Positions 36,975 to 46,767 of a stretch of 64,000 bases of DNA are shown in pieces. A program made the position numbers and the translations under genes. Position 1 is the first letter of the stretch, and each line of letters opens with the position of its first letter. Under the pieces are notes generated by a model. The model did not search any database. It was not told where the DNA came from and was given only the letters and a program-made list of their open reading frames with translations. The DNA comes from Roseovarius atlanticus (GTDB lineage: Bacteria > Pseudomonadota > Alphaproteobacteria > Rhodobacterales > Rhodobacteraceae), in the NCBI RefSeq assembly GCF_001441615.1, contig NZ_LAXJ01000006.1, positions 54,652 to 118,651 on the forward strand, read 5' to 3'.

Positions 36975-37765
36975 TCGCGGAAGAACGGCAGGCCCAGCGA
37001 CCAGCCAAGGCGCGTGGGGCGGTCATCCTGCCACTGAAGACCGACGGTCATGTCGTGGTGCCCCTTTGCCGGCTGGGCGATGTAGGTGCCGAACATACGA
37101 TCCCAGATCGACAGGGCGAAGCCGTAATTGCTGTCATGTTCGTGGCGCTGGTCGGAATGGTGCACGCGGTGCATGTCGGGGGTCACCAGCACCTTGCGCA
37201 GGGCGGCGTCCAGCCCCAGGGGCAGCTTGATATTGGCGTGGTTGAACATGGCGGTGCCGTTCAGGATGATCTCGAACAGGATAATCCCCAGCGCTGGCGG
37301 ACCGAGCAGGTAGACAAGCCCGATCTTGAGCAGCATCGACAGCGCGATTTCCACCGGGTGGAAGCGGATAGCGGTGGTCACGTCGATATCGCGGTCGGCG
37401 TGATGGACCCGGTGGATGCGCCACAGGAGCGGCACCTTGTGGGTCACCAGATGTTGCGCCCATATGGCAAGGTCGAAGATCAGCACGGTCAGGACGACGG
37501 CAAGCCACCCGGGCAGGTCGATGGCGTTCATCAGGCCCCAGCCGTTGGCCTCGGCATCCACGGCGGCGCCGACGGCCAGCAGGGGCAGGGCCAGCGCCAG
37601 GGCCCTTAGGGTCAGCGTGTCGAGAAGGACTATGGCCCAGTTGGTGATCCAGCGCGTGTTGCGGGGCTGGGTGCGCACGCGTCGCGGCGCCCTGGCCTCG
37701 ATCAGGGCCAGGACCGCGAAAAGCCCGATGAAGACGGACAGGCGGATCAGCAACTCGTTTTCCAT
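36971..37765 (-). CDS. fatty acid hydroxylase/sterol desaturase family protein
   Basis: 264 residues, an integral membrane di-iron enzyme. The His clusters are HLVTHKVP, RIHRVHHADRDIDVTT and HRVHHSDQRHEHDSNYG (HX3H, HXXHH, HXXHH types) between hydrophobic helices. It would hydroxylate or desaturate a lipid or sterol-like substrate using O2 and reducing power. The start is ATG 37765, preceded by AATAAATATA, an unusually AT-rich block that may be a promoter. It is first of the operon continuing to the Fe-S protein, SixA and deacetylase. Confidence 0.88.
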   Translation of the reverse strand: MENELLIRLSVFIGLFAVLALIEARAPRRVRTQPRNTRWITNWAIVLLDTLTLRALALALPLLAVGAAVDAEANGWGLMNAIDLPGWLAVVLTVLIFDLAIWAQHLVTHKVPLLWRIHRVHHADRDIDVTTAIRFHPVEIALSMLLKIGLVYLLGPPALGIILFEIILNGTAMFNHANIKLPLGLDAALRKVLVTPDMHRVHHSDQRHEHDSNYGFALSIWDRMFGTYIAQPAKGHHDMTVGLQWQDDRPTRLGWSLGLPFFRE

Positions 37766-37840
37766 GGGGTATATTTATTGCATCCGCATGTGTCCGCAAA
37801 GAGACGAAGGGTCACAACGCGGTGACGCGGAGTGCGGTCC

Positions 37841-38704
37841 TTACCCTGCCCGGATCAGCGAGCCGGAACCGTGTTCGGTGTAAAGCTCCAGCAGCACGGC
37901 GTTGTCCAGCCGTCCATCAAGGATAACCACGCCGCGCACGCCGTAAGAGAGCGCGTCGAGCGCGGTTTCCGTCTTGGGGATCATGCCGCCCGAGATGATG
38001 CCCTGGTCGGTCAGGGACTTGATCTGCGATGCGGTGAGTTCGGTCAGGATATTGCCCTCGCCATCGCGCACGCCGTCCACGTCCGTCAGCAAGAGCAGGC
38101 GATCGGCCCGAAGTGCAGAGGCGATGGCGCCGGCGGCGGTGTCGCCGTTGATGTTGAAGGTCTCGCCATTGTGGCCCGCGCCGAGCGGGGCGATCACGGG
38201 AATGGCATCGTCATGAAAGAGCGTGTGCAGGATCGACGGGTCGACCTTGTCGGGCGTGCCGACGAAACCGAGCTTGGGGTCGGTGGGCACGCAGGTGATG
38301 AGGCCCGCATCCTTGCCTGACAGGCCCACGGCCTTGCCGCCCTGGGCGTTGATGGCCTGCACGATGCGCTTGTTGACGCGGCCCGAGAGGACCATCTCGA
38401 CCACTTCCATCGTGGCCTCGTCGGTGACCCGCTTGCCGTTCACGAAGTCGGACTTGATGTTCAGCTTTTCCAGCATCTGGTTGATCATCGGCCCGCCGCC
38501 ATGGACGATCACCGGGTTCACGCCGACCTGCCGCATCAACACCATGTCGCGGGCGAAGGTGGCCATCGCCTCGTCGCTGCCCATGGCGTGGCCGCCCAGC
38601 TTGATCACGACGATGGCGTCGTCGTAGCGCTGAAGGTACGGCAGGGCCTCGCTGAGAGTGCGGGCGGTTGTGAGGTTGTCGCGGGTCATGTCTCGGGTCT
38701 TCAT
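37841..38704 (-). CDS. argB: acetylglutamate kinase
   Basis: 287 residues. It phosphorylates N-acetylglutamate, the second step of arginine synthesis. The glycine-rich [15 protein letters not shown] and [14 protein letters not shown] loops, [20 protein letters not shown] and the C-terminal [14 protein letters not shown] are intact. It starts at ATG 38704 with AAGGA upstream; MTRDNL at 38689 is an alternative. It is downstream of engB in a leftward series, with a 145-base gap that holds a repeat hairpin. Confidence 0.96.
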   Translation of the reverse strand: MKTRDMTRDNLTTARTLSEALPYLQRYDDAIVVIKLGGHAMGSDEAMATFARDMVLMRQVGVNPVIVHGGGPMINQMLEKLNIKSDFVNGKRVTDEATMEVVEMVLSGRVNKRIVQAINAQGGKAVGLSGKDAGLITCVPTDPKLGFVGTPDKVDPSILHTLFHDDAIPVIAPLGAGHNGETFNINGDTAAGAIASALRADRLLLLTDVDGVRDGEGNILTELTASQIKSLTDQGIISGGMIPKTETALDALSYGVRGVVILDGRLDNAVLLELYTEHGSGSLIRAG

Positions 38705-38780
38705 GGGTGGGGTCCTTCTTCGAAGGCGTTATCACCGGACGGGCGCTGACGCGCAAGACTTTAGGTGACCCCCACCCTGG

Positions 38781-38799
38781 CCCTCCCCTCGGGGGAGGG
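38781..38799. repeat. CCCTCCCC/GGGGAGGG intergenic hairpin
   Basis: CCCTCCCC (38781-38788) pairs perfectly with GGGGAGGG (38792-38799) around a three-base loop, preceded by GACCCCCACCCTGGC. The arrangement resembles dispersed GC-rich intergenic palindromes common in proteobacterial genomes. It lies between engB and argB, both leftward, and may act as an mRNA processing or attenuation point. Confidence 0.6.
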
Positions 38800-38849
38800 A
38801 AGCGGGAAATCTGGCCGACCCCGCTGCGGGAGCGGCGGAGACGAAATGG

Positions 38850-39500
38850 CTATTCCAGCGTGGCGATGATGGCGCGCAGGGTGGCAATGCCGTCGCCCTT
38901 TTCCGAGGAGGTCAGGACGATTTCCGGGAAGGCGGCGGCATGGGTGGCAAGGCGGGTGCGCACCTGTGCCAGCATCTTGTCGCGTTCGGCGGCCTTGACC
39001 TTGTCGGCCTTGGTCAGAACGCATTGGAACGTCACGGCGGAGCTGTCGAGCAGGGCCATGATCTCTTCGTCCACGGGCTTGATCCCGTGTCGCGCGTCGA
39101 TCAGCACGAAGGCGCGGCGCAAGGTGGCGCGCCCGGAAAGGTACTGTTTCAGAAGCGCCTGCCATTTCTCGACCTTCGGGAGAGGTGCGTTGGCGTAGCC
39201 GTAGCCGGGCAGGTCCACGAGGAACGTCTGGCCGCCGAGGTCGAAATAGTTGATTTCCTGCGTGCGGCCGGGCGTGTTGGAGGCGCGGGCCAGTGCCTTC
39301 CGCCCCGTCAGCGCGTTGATCAGGCTGGATTTTCCCACGTTGGAGCGCCCGGCGAAGCAGACTTCGGGACGGTCGGCGTCAGGCAGGCCGGACATGGCGA
39401 CAACGCCTTTGACGAAGGTGACCTCGCCGGCGAAGAGCTTTCGGCCGGATTCGACCGCTGCGTCGCTGGGGGGCTCGGCCAGGGGGAAGGGCAGCGCCAT
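38850..39500 (-). CDS. yihA: ribosome biogenesis GTPase YihA/EngB (YsxC)
   Basis: 216 residues with the G1 loop CFAGRSNVGKSSLIN, G3 FLVDLPGYGYA and G4 LTKADK of the EngB family. It is essential for assembly of the 50S subunit in most bacteria. The start ATG overlaps the stop of the MOSC gene (ATGA). This places a ribosome factor in the yidC operon, a familiar alphaproteobacterial arrangement. Confidence 0.96.
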   Translation of the reverse strand: MALPFPLAEPPSDAAVESGRKLFAGEVTFVKGVVAMSGLPDADRPEVCFAGRSNVGKSSLINALTGRKALARASNTPGRTQEINYFDLGGQTFLVDLPGYGYANAPLPKVEKWQALLKQYLSGRATLRRAFVLIDARHGIKPVDEEIMALLDSSAVTFQCVLTKADKVKAAERDKMLAQVRTRLATHAAAFPEIVLTSSEKGDGIATLRAIIATLE

Positions 39501-40243
39501 CAGACGGGCTCGACCGTGTCGCCGACGCGGATGTCGCCCGAGCGCGTGACGGTGGCGTAGATGCCGAAATCCTGGTGGCCGAAACGATTGTTCAACGTGG
39601 CCAGCGTGTCGGCGTCACGTTCACCGGTTTGCGGGTTTGCGGTGGTGGCAAGACAGCGTTTGATCGGTTCCTGCACGCTCAGCTCGACCTCGCCGATGCG
39701 CAGGGTGTGGCCGACCCAGTCGAACTCGGCCCAGGCGTCCAGTCCCGACAGGTGGATGTTGCCGCGCCAGCGCAGGGGCGAGATGTCCTGCTGCATGGCC
39801 TCGGTCATGGCGTCGTTGGAGGCCAAGTTGATCAGGCTGATCGACGGATAATCGGTGTCGGTCATGCCGCGCCCGGGCACGCGCACGAGGCGGGCCGATT
39901 GCGCGCGGTCGGCGGGCATAAGAGGGCGCACCCAGTCGAGAAAGGCGTCCTGTTCGCGTTCGGGGTCAAAGGTCAGGTCTGGCCGGTCGGGATGCGTGAG
40001 CGTGACGGTGCCCGACGCCTCGTCCACCTGCGCGGATATGGCCATGAGCGTGCCGGTCTTGGCGCCGCGCGAGAAATTGGCGCAGGGCACCCATTCGGTG
40101 CCGTCGGCCTTGGACATCTCGTGCGCCACGGCCCAGCGACGGTCCCACGGCATGGTCTGGCCCTCGGTCAGGGTGACCGTGTCCAGCGCTTCGCGGCCGT
40201 GCCCCTTGATCGGGTGGCGCCAGAGCGCGGCCACGGTTGCCAT
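39500..40243 (-). CDS. MOSC domain protein (YiiM/MOSC N-terminal beta-barrel)
   Basis: 247 residues. The N-terminal beta-barrel (VAALWRHPIKGHGREALDTV) and MOSC domain, with the Cys in SVQEPIKRCLATTANPQTGERD, match molybdenum/sulfur-carrier proteins of the Moco sulfurase and mARC type. Its substrate is unknown. ATG 40243 overlaps the yidC stop and its own stop overlaps the engB start, so all three are translated together. An open extension to 40501 lies within yidC and is shadow. Confidence 0.88.
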   Translation of the reverse strand: MATVAALWRHPIKGHGREALDTVTLTEGQTMPWDRRWAVAHEMSKADGTEWVPCANFSRGAKTGTLMAISAQVDEASGTVTLTHPDRPDLTFDPEREQDAFLDWVRPLMPADRAQSARLVRVPGRGMTDTDYPSISLINLASNDAMTEAMQQDISPLRWRGNIHLSGLDAWAEFDWVGHTLRIGEVELSVQEPIKRCLATTANPQTGERDADTLATLNNRFGHQDFGIYATVTRSGDIRVGDTVEPV

Positions 40244-42081
40244 CACTTGTCCTCCGGCGGCGGGGTCTTGGCCTTTTTCTTGAAGCTGGACTTGATGTTG
40301 CCGAAGACGTCCGGCTTGTACCCTTGGCTGCGCATGATCAGGTATTGCTGGCTGAAGGTGATCACGTTGTTGGCGATCCAGTAGACCACGAGGCCCGACG
40401 CGAAGCTGCCCAGCATGAACATGAAGACCCACGGCATCCACGCGAAGATCATCTGTTGCGTGGGGTCGGTGGGGGCCGGGTTGAGCTTTTGTTGCAGCCA
40501 CATGGACACGCCAAGGCAGAGCGGCAGGATGCCGATGAAAATCAGCGCCAGGATCGAGCCCGGCTCGGGCGCGGCCCAGGGCAGGATGCCCCAGAGGTTA
40601 TAGAGCGATGACGGATCGGGGGCGGACAGGTCGTCGATCCAGCCGATCCAGGGCGCGTGACGCAGCTCCAGCGTGACGAAGATCACCTTGTAGAGCGAGA
40701 AGAAGATCGGGATCTGAAGCAGGATGGGCAGACAGCCCGAGGCCGGGTTGACCTTTTCCTTCTTGTAAAGCTCCATCATCTCTTTCTGGAGTTTCTGGCG
40801 GTCGTCGCCAGACTTCTCCTTGATCTTCTCCATTTGCGGCTGAAGTTCCTTCATCTTGGCCATGGAGACGTAGGACTTGTACGCAAGCGGCAGCAGAACG
40901 GCCTTGATGATCAGGGTCAGTGCGATGATGGCCCAGCCCATGTTGCCGATCAGCTGGTTGAGGTTGTGCAGCAGCCAGAAGATCGGCTTGGTCAGGAAGA
41001 AGAACCAGCCCCAGTCGATCGAGTCGAGGAACTTGGTCACGCCTTCCTCGTTCTGGTAGTTGCGGATGGTTTCCCATTCCTTGGCGCCGGCGAAAAGGCG
41101 CGTCTGGATTGTCACTTCCTGTCCCGGCGCGACGGTTTCGGTGCGCTGCTTGATATTGGTCTGATAGATGTTGCGGCTGGTGTCTTGGAAGGTCGAGAAG
41201 GTAGAGCCTTCGGCCTGGCCGGGGATCAGCGCGGTCATCCAGTAGTGATCGGTGAAACCGGACCAGCCGGCCTCTTGCAGGGCGATGTTTTCATGTGCGC
41301 CGGCGGGTTCGAAATCGTCATAGTCGATCTCGCGCAGCTCGCCGTCGGTCAGGCTGATGCCGCCTTCGTGCAGGATGAAGAAATTCTTGAGGTCCGGGGG
41401 CAGGCCGTGGCGGGCCAGGATGCCGTAGGGTGCGACCGATGCCGGGCTGTCGCCGGTGTTCTGCACCGATTGGGTGACGGTGAACATCGAGCGGTCATCG
41501 ACGGTCATCTCGCGCCGGAAGGTCAGGCCGGCGCCGTTACCCCAGCTGAGGACCAGCGGGTTTTCGGGCGTGAGCGGGCCTTCCGAGTCCACGTTCCATA
41601 CCGTGTTGGCGCCCGGCACCTGATCGGGGGTCAGGCCGCTGCCCGGCGCCCAGCCGAACAGCGCGTAATAGGCGCGGTTCGTGCCGACCGGGGACAAAAG
41701 CGTGACGATGGGGGCATCGGGTTCGAGGGTTTCACGGTATTTCTTGAGTTGCAGGTCGTCGATGCGGCCGCCACGCAGCGAGATCGTGCCTTGCAGGGTC
41801 GGGGTGTCGATCTCGACGCGCGGCGTGTCGTCGGTTTCCGCTTCGGCCTGTTGCGCCTGGGGTGTCGCGGCGGTGTCGCCCGCCGTGCTGGGCACGATGG
41901 CCGTGTCGCCCGCGGGCTGGGACGGTGTGGTTCCGGTCCCGGTCTCGGACGTGGATGTGCTGGTGGTGGTCGCCTCGGGCGTCTCTTCCGGCTCGGGCGG
42001 CGGGAAAAGCAGGAACCAGATGAGGATCACCAACAGGCTGAGGCCCGTCGCCAGCAGGAGGTTGCGGTTCTGTTCGTCCAT
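40243..42081 (-). CDS. yidC: membrane protein insertase YidC
   Basis: 612 residues, a Gram-negative YidC: N-terminal helix (RNLLLATGLSLLVILIWFLLF), Thr/Ser-rich linker, large periplasmic beta domain (about 90-360), then five C-terminal helices with the conserved Arg/KMKELQPQMEKIKEK cytoplasmic loop and QIPIFFSLYKVIF. It inserts inner-membrane proteins alone or with SecYEG. ATG 42081 (MDEQNRN) is the family start; a TTG at 42102 is unlikely. The usual upstream rpmH-rnpA-yidD genes are absent. Confidence 0.96.
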   Translation of the reverse strand: MDEQNRNLLLATGLSLLVILIWFLLFPPPEPEETPEATTTSTSTSETGTGTTPSQPAGDTAIVPSTAGDTAATPQAQQAEAETDDTPRVEIDTPTLQGTISLRGGRIDDLQLKKYRETLEPDAPIVTLLSPVGTNRAYYALFGWAPGSGLTPDQVPGANTVWNVDSEGPLTPENPLVLSWGNGAGLTFRREMTVDDRSMFTVTQSVQNTGDSPASVAPYGILARHGLPPDLKNFFILHEGGISLTDGELREIDYDDFEPAGAHENIALQEAGWSGFTDHYWMTALIPGQAEGSTFSTFQDTSRNIYQTNIKQRTETVAPGQEVTIQTRLFAGAKEWETIRNYQNEEGVTKFLDSIDWGWFFFLTKPIFWLLHNLNQLIGNMGWAIIALTLIIKAVLLPLAYKSYVSMAKMKELQPQMEKIKEKSGDDRQKLQKEMMELYKKEKVNPASGCLPILLQIPIFFSLYKVIFVTLELRHAPWIGWIDDLSAPDPSSLYNLWGILPWAAPEPGSILALIFIGILPLCLGVSMWLQQKLNPAPTDPTQQMIFAWMPWVFMFMLGSFASGLVVYWIANNVITFSQQYLIMRSQGYKPDVFGNIKSSFKKKAKTPPPEDK

Positions 42082-42283
42082 CGTGGATGGCCACCCGTGC
42101 AAGTTTCAATCGCTTGGGGGGTTCAACAGAGTGCAGCGGCAAAGGTCAAGGGGGCAGAGCAGATTCGTCGTCGGTGCAAGGCGCTGTCGCCGCTGGCTTT
42201 GTGCTTTGTTTGCCAGTCTGCGGCAGTGGGTCACGGCGCGGTCGCGGTATCGCTGCGCCATCGCATGGCGGCGGGCGGTCCGC

Positions 42284-43789
42284 CTAGCCGGCGGTGTGGC
42301 CGATGCGCGGCGGCGTCTGAACACGGGTCATGTGATCGGTGATCCATTCAAAGGTCTTGGTGGCCGGCATGGGGCGGGCGATGCCGAAGCCCTGAACGTG
42401 GCCGACCCCCAGCTGGGCCAGCATCGCGTGCTCGCCCGCGGTTTCCACGCCTTCGGCAATCGTGTCGAGGTCGAGTTGTTCGGCCATCAGTTGAATCGCA
42501 TTGACCATGCGCTGTTGTTCGACGTCGCGATCGACTTTCTTGACGAAGGAGCGGTCGATCTTGAGCCGATGGACGGCAAATCGCCGGATCGAGGAGATCG
42601 AGGCGTGGCCGGTTCCGAAATCGTCCAGGTCGATGCGGCAGCCAAGGTCGGCCATGCGCCGGATATTGCGCACGATCGTATCTTCGGGCGAGTAGGCGAC
42701 AACGTTTTCCAGTATTTCCACCGCCAACCGCGGCGGGGCGATATCAAAGCGGTCAAGCTCCCACTGGAGGCGATCGACAAGCTTGGGGTCGCGCAGTTCG
42801 TCGGCGGAAAAGTTCACGCCGATCTGCGGGATGTCGAACCCGGCCTCGTCCCAGGACTGGAGCGCGCCGAGCGCGTCGCGCAGGATCTCGGTGCCGAGAA
42901 TGTCCGTCTTGCCCAGCTTTTGCAAAAGCGGCAGGAACTCGGCGGGCGGGATCAGGCCCCGCTCGGGATGTTCCCATCGCGCCAGCGCCTCGAATCCCGA
43001 GATGTGGCCGGTATCGGTGGAGATCTGCGGCTGGAACCAGGCCTGGATCTGGCCGTCCGCCAGGGCGGTCAGGATCTCTGTCGCGGCCTGCCCGGCGATG
43101 GGCAAGGCACGGTGCAGTTCGGGGCTGTAGGCGCGGATGGCCGAAGGTGCGTGGCGACGCGCCTCGATCAAAGCGATTGCGGCGGCGTCGGAAAGCTCGC
43201 GCCCGGTGCCGCCGCGCACGAAGCTGTCCAGGCAGAACCCGACCGAGGCGGAGACATAGATCGTGGCCGCATCGAGCGAAATCGGTTCCTCTACGGCGGC
43301 CTGCAACCGCGTGGCCAGTTTCAGGCCCGCCTCGGAATCGAGCTGACGGACCGGGGCGAAGACGATGCCGAATTGCCCGTTGGACAGGGCAAGCAGCGTA
43401 TCCTGCTCGCGCAGGACGGATTTCAGCCGGTCGGCCACGCGAGCGCCGACCCGTTCCGCCGCCGCGGCGCCATGTCGATCGAGCAGGGTTTCATAATCGT
43501 CGATCTCGACGATGGCGCAGCCCGTGCGGCGCAGGCAATTGCGCGCAAGATCGAGCGTTTCCTGCAAGGTTCGTTCGAAGTCATCCTCGCGCTCCGGTGG
43601 GCTGTAGGGCGGTGCGGTCGTGCGCACCCAGGCCAGCACCAGCGGCACGGCCAGCGCAAGGGCCAACAGCACGGGCTCCCCGCCGAGCCAGAAGCCGCCG
43701 AGGACAAGCGCGGGCAGGAATGCCAGCGCTTGCGGGCCCGTCAGAACGGTCGCGATGGAGAAACGGAAGGAAGACACGTTGTGGCGCAA
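42284..43789 (-). CDS. EAL-domain c-di-GMP phosphodiesterase with degenerate GGDEF
   Basis: 501 residues. Two N-terminal hydrophobic segments (about 10-60) anchor it. A GGDEF-like domain (about 75-225) has NGQF in place of GG(D/E)EF, so cyclase activity is unlikely. The EAL domain (about 240-490) keeps GFEALARWEHP, NFSADEL, EILENVV, DDFGTGHASI, KIDRSFV and AEGVET, the residues for metal binding and catalysis. It probably hydrolyses c-di-GMP, with the GGDEF part sensing GTP. It lies between yidC and ttcA on the same strand. Confidence 0.92.
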   Translation of the reverse strand: MRHNVSSFRFSIATVLTGPQALAFLPALVLGGFWLGGEPVLLALALAVPLVLAWVRTTAPPYSPPEREDDFERTLQETLDLARNCLRRTGCAIVEIDDYETLLDRHGAAAAERVGARVADRLKSVLREQDTLLALSNGQFGIVFAPVRQLDSEAGLKLATRLQAAVEEPISLDAATIYVSASVGFCLDSFVRGGTGRELSDAAAIALIEARRHAPSAIRAYSPELHRALPIAGQAATEILTALADGQIQAWFQPQISTDTGHISGFEALARWEHPERGLIPPAEFLPLLQKLGKTDILGTEILRDALGALQSWDEAGFDIPQIGVNFSADELRDPKLVDRLQWELDRFDIAPPRLAVEILENVVAYSPEDTIVRNIRRMADLGCRIDLDDFGTGHASISSIRRFAVHRLKIDRSFVKKVDRDVEQQRMVNAIQLMAEQLDLDTIAEGVETAGEHAMLAQLGVGHVQGFGIARPMPATKTFEWITDHMTRVQTPPRIGHTAG

Positions 43790-43850
43790 GAGCTTGGTCC
43801 GGGATCCGGGGCGGTCGCGCCCACGCTATCTCCAGTTGCTCAATAGCCCC

Positions 43851-44747
43851 TTAACGCAACTTCGGCAGACCGTCGTCTTTTTGATCCAATTTTAGCGATC
43901 CGCGGGTAAGCCCCTCGAAATCGAAGAGTTTCGGGTCGAGCAGGTGCGACGGCCGCGCGTTCATGAGGGCGCGGAACATCACCTGTCGCCGACCGGGAGC
44001 GTTCTTTTCCCATTGATCGAGGATCTGCTTGACCTGCTGGCGTTGTAGCCCGTCCTGAGAGCCGCAGAGATCGCAGGGGATGATGGGATAGTTCATCGCG
44101 CGCGCAAACCGCTCGCAGTCTTCTTCGGCCATATGGGCCAGCGGGCGATAGACGAACAAATCGCCCTCCTCGTTCACCAGCTTGGGGGGCATCGTGGCCA
44201 GACGCCCGCCGTGAAAGAGGTTCATGAAGAACGTCTCGAGGATATCGTCGCGGTGATGACCCAGCACGACTGCAGAACAGCCTTCCTCGCGCGCGATGCG
44301 GTAAAGATGGCCGCGGCGAAGGCGTGAGCAGAGCGCGCAATAGGTGCGCCCGGCGGGCACCTTGTCGACGACGACCGAATAGGTGTCCTGGTATTCGATC
44401 CGGTGGGGCACGCCCATGTCTTTCAGGAACTTGGGCAGGATGGTCGCCGGAAAGCCAGGCTGGCCCTGGTCGAGGTTGCAGGCGAGGATATCGACGGGCA
44501 GAAAGCCGCGCCACTTCAGCTCGTGCAGGACGGCCAGCAGGGTGTAGCTGTCCTTGCCGCCGGAAAGGCAGACCAGCCATTTCGGAGGTGGCCCGCCTTC
44601 GGCGTGACGCGCATCTTTCTCGACCATGCCGTATTGCTCGATCGCCTCGCGGGTCTGGCGGACGACGCGTTTGCGCAGCTTGCGGAACTCCGTGGTTTTC
44701 GGAGCGCCGGCAAAGAGCGGGTGAATATCGTCGGCATCGTCGAGCAT
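43851..44747 (-). CDS. ttcA: tRNA 2-thiocytidine biosynthesis protein TtcA
   Basis: 298 residues. The PP-loop [15 protein letters not shown] (about 60), the [10 protein letters not shown] pair, the [14 protein letters not shown] block and the CDLCGSQ motif match TtcA, an Fe-S-dependent thiolase that makes s2C32 in certain tRNAs. ATG 44747 is used because it begins MLDDADDIH; the upstream frame to 44783 starts with a non-ATG codon. No clear ribosome site is seen at either start. Confidence 0.93.
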   Translation of the reverse strand: MLDDADDIHPLFAGAPKTTEFRKLRKRVVRQTREAIEQYGMVEKDARHAEGGPPPKWLVCLSGGKDSYTLLAVLHELKWRGFLPVDILACNLDQGQPGFPATILPKFLKDMGVPHRIEYQDTYSVVVDKVPAGRTYCALCSRLRRGHLYRIAREEGCSAVVLGHHRDDILETFFMNLFHGGRLATMPPKLVNEEGDLFVYRPLAHMAEEDCERFARAMNYPIIPCDLCGSQDGLQRQQVKQILDQWEKNAPGRRQVMFRALMNARPSHLLDPKLFDFEGLTRGSLKLDQKDDGLPKLR

Positions 44748-44792
44748 GTTTGCGCGTTTAGAGCGATTCACGCCACCGGGCAAGCGCAGCCG

Positions 44793-45353
44793 TCAGGCAC
44801 CGGCGTCGATCAGCGCTTGCAGGATCGCCTTGGCGCTGTCCGAGCTCCAGTCGGCATCGCCCTGAAGGCGGGCGATCTCGCGGCCCTCGCGGTCGAGGAT
44901 GACGGTGACGGGCAGGCCCAGAACGCCCATCTGGCGCGAGAGTCCCATTTTGGGGTCGGCGTGCAGCGGCAGGTTGTCCACGCCGATCTCGTCGAAGAAT
45001 TTCTTCATCGCTTCGGGCGCGTTGCGGCCCGAGGCGATGGTGACGACCTCGAAATCGTCGCCGCCCAGCTGGGCCTGAAGGTCCGAAAGCATCGGCATCT
45101 CATGACGGCAGGGGGCGCACCAGGTGGCCCAGAAGTTGACCAGGGTGATCTTGCCCTCATAGTCCGCCAGGGTCAGCTCACCGCCATCCTCGGACTTGAA
45201 CGCCTCGGCAGGCACCGGCTTGGCCTCGGAATGCACCACCAGCTTTTTCATGTCGCCGTCGCGCAGGTCGGCAATATCCGCGGTCTGCGCCGCTGCGGCG
45301 TTTGCACCGACTGCGAGGGCCATATAAAGGACGATGGACTTCAGCGAATTCAT
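44793..45353 (-). CDS. TlpA-like periplasmic thioredoxin
   Basis: 186 residues with an N-terminal signal ([16 protein letters not shown]) and a thioredoxin fold with active site FWATWCAPC (C79/C82). It resembles TlpA/ResA proteins that keep periplasmic cysteines reduced, often for cytochrome c or cytochrome oxidase copper-site assembly. ATG 45353 has CGGAGG four bases upstream. Its start lies only 22 bases from the divergent argH start, so each promoter must lie inside the other gene. Confidence 0.92.
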   Translation of the reverse strand: MNSLKSIVLYMALAVGANAAAAQTADIADLRDGDMKKLVVHSEAKPVPAEAFKSEDGGELTLADYEGKITLVNFWATWCAPCRHEMPMLSDLQAQLGGDDFEVVTIASGRNAPEAMKKFFDEIGVDNLPLHADPKMGLSRQMGVLGLPVTVILDREGREIARLQGDADWSSDSAKAILQALIDAGA

Positions 45354-45375
45354 AGCGCCTCCGAAGAGTTGGGAC

Positions 45376-46767
45376 ATGACAGACAAGACCTCTAACCAGA
45401 TGTGGGGTGGCCGGTTCGCCGCCGGGCCCGATGCGATCATGGAGGCAATTAATGCCTCGATAGATTTCGACAAGCGCCTTGCGGCGCAGGATATCGCCGG
45501 GTCGCGCGCCCATGCGGCCATGCTGGCCGCGACAGGTATCGTCAGTGATAGCGATGCCGAGGCGATGCGTGAAGGCCTGCTCACGGTGTTGTCAGAGATC
45601 GAAAGCGGGGCGTTTCCGTTCTCGAAGGCGCTGGAGGACATTCACATGAATGTCGAGGCGCGGCTGAAGGAGGTGATCGGCGAGCCGGCGGGGCGTTTGC
45701 ACACCGGGCGCAGCCGGAACGACCAGGTGGCGACGGATTTCAAGCTGTGGGTGCGCGATCAGCTGGATGCGGCGGACGCGGCGTTGGTGGCGCTGATGAA
45801 AGCGTGCCTTGCGCAGGCCGAGGCCGGCGCGGATTGGGTGATGCCAGGATTCACGCATTTGCAGGTGGCGCAGCCGGTGACCTGGGGCCACCACATGATG
45901 GCCTATGTCGAGATGTTCGGTCGGGATCTGAGCCGGGTGCGCGACGCGCGAGCCCGGATGAACGAATGCCCGCTGGGCGCGGCGGCCCTGGCCGGGACGT
46001 CCTTTCCCATCGACCGGGAGATGACGGCGAAAGAGCTTGGGTTTGACCGGCCCGCGGCCAACAGCCTGGATGCGGTGAGCGATCGGGATTTCGCGCTGGA
46101 GTTTCTGTCCGTGGCCAGCATCTGCGCGATGCATCTCAGCCGCATGGCCGAAGAGCTGGTGATCTGGTCCTCGGCGCAGTTCCGTTTCGTGACGCTGAGC
46201 GACCGGTTTTCCACCGGGTCGAGCATCATGCCGCAGAAGAAGAACCCCGATGCCGCGGAACTGATCCGCGCCAAGATCGGGCGCATCTTCGGGGCGAACG
46301 TGGCGCTGACGTTGGTGATGAAGGGCCTGCCGCTGGCCTATTCCAAGGACATGCAGGAGGACAAGGAGCAGGTGTTTGACGCCGCCGACAACCTGATGCT
46401 GGCCCTGGCCGCGATGGACGGAATGGTGCGGGACATGACCGCCAACCAGGGCGCACTGGAGGCGGCGGCCGGCGCGGGATTCTCAACCGCGACGGACCTG
46501 GCGGACTGGCTGGTGCGGGTGCTGGGCCTGCCCTTCCGCGACGCGCATCACGTGACTGGCGCGCTGGTCGCCAAGGCGGAGGCCAAGGGGTGCGACCTGC
46601 CGGAGCTGAGCCTTGAGGAGATGCAATCGGTGCATGGCGATATCGACAAAACGGTCTATGATGTGCTGGGTGTGCACAACTCGGTCGCCTCGCGCACAAG
46701 CTATGGCGGGACGGCGCCCGAGCAGGTGCGTTTGCAGGTCAACCGCTGGAAGGAGATCCTGGGATGA
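45376..46767 (+). CDS. argH: argininosuccinate lyase
   Basis: 463 residues. It splits argininosuccinate to arginine and fumarate, the last arginine-synthesis step. Family blocks: [47 protein letters not shown] and the signature [15 protein letters not shown] 45376 gives the standard N terminus; the frame is open back to 45334. Its stop overlaps the start of a small lipoprotein gene. It heads a rightward series that includes lysA. Confidence 0.97.
   Translation: MTDKTSNQMWGGRFAAGPDAIMEAINASIDFDKRLAAQDIAGSRAHAAMLAATGIVSDSDAEAMREGLLTVLSEIESGAFPFSKALEDIHMNVEARLKEVIGEPAGRLHTGRSRNDQVATDFKLWVRDQLDAADAALVALMKACLAQAEAGADWVMPGFTHLQVAQPVTWGHHMMAYVEMFGRDLSRVRDARARMNECPLGAAALAGTSFPIDREMTAKELGFDRPAANSLDAVSDRDFALEFLSVASICAMHLSRMAEELVIWSSAQFRFVTLSDRFSTGSSIMPQKKNPDAAELIRAKIGRIFGANVALTLVMKGLPLAYSKDMQEDKEQVFDAADNLMLALAAMDGMVRDMTANQGALEAAAGAGFSTATDLADWLVRVLGLPFRDAHHVTGALVAKAEAKGCDLPELSLEEMQSVHGDIDKTVYDVLGVHNSVASRTSYGGTAPEQVRLQVNRWKEILG

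Noticed and set aside
42106..42324. Small minus-strand frame as rnpA or yidD remnant upstream of yidC
   Set aside because: The translated sequence is Arg-rich and matches neither RnpA nor YidD motifs.
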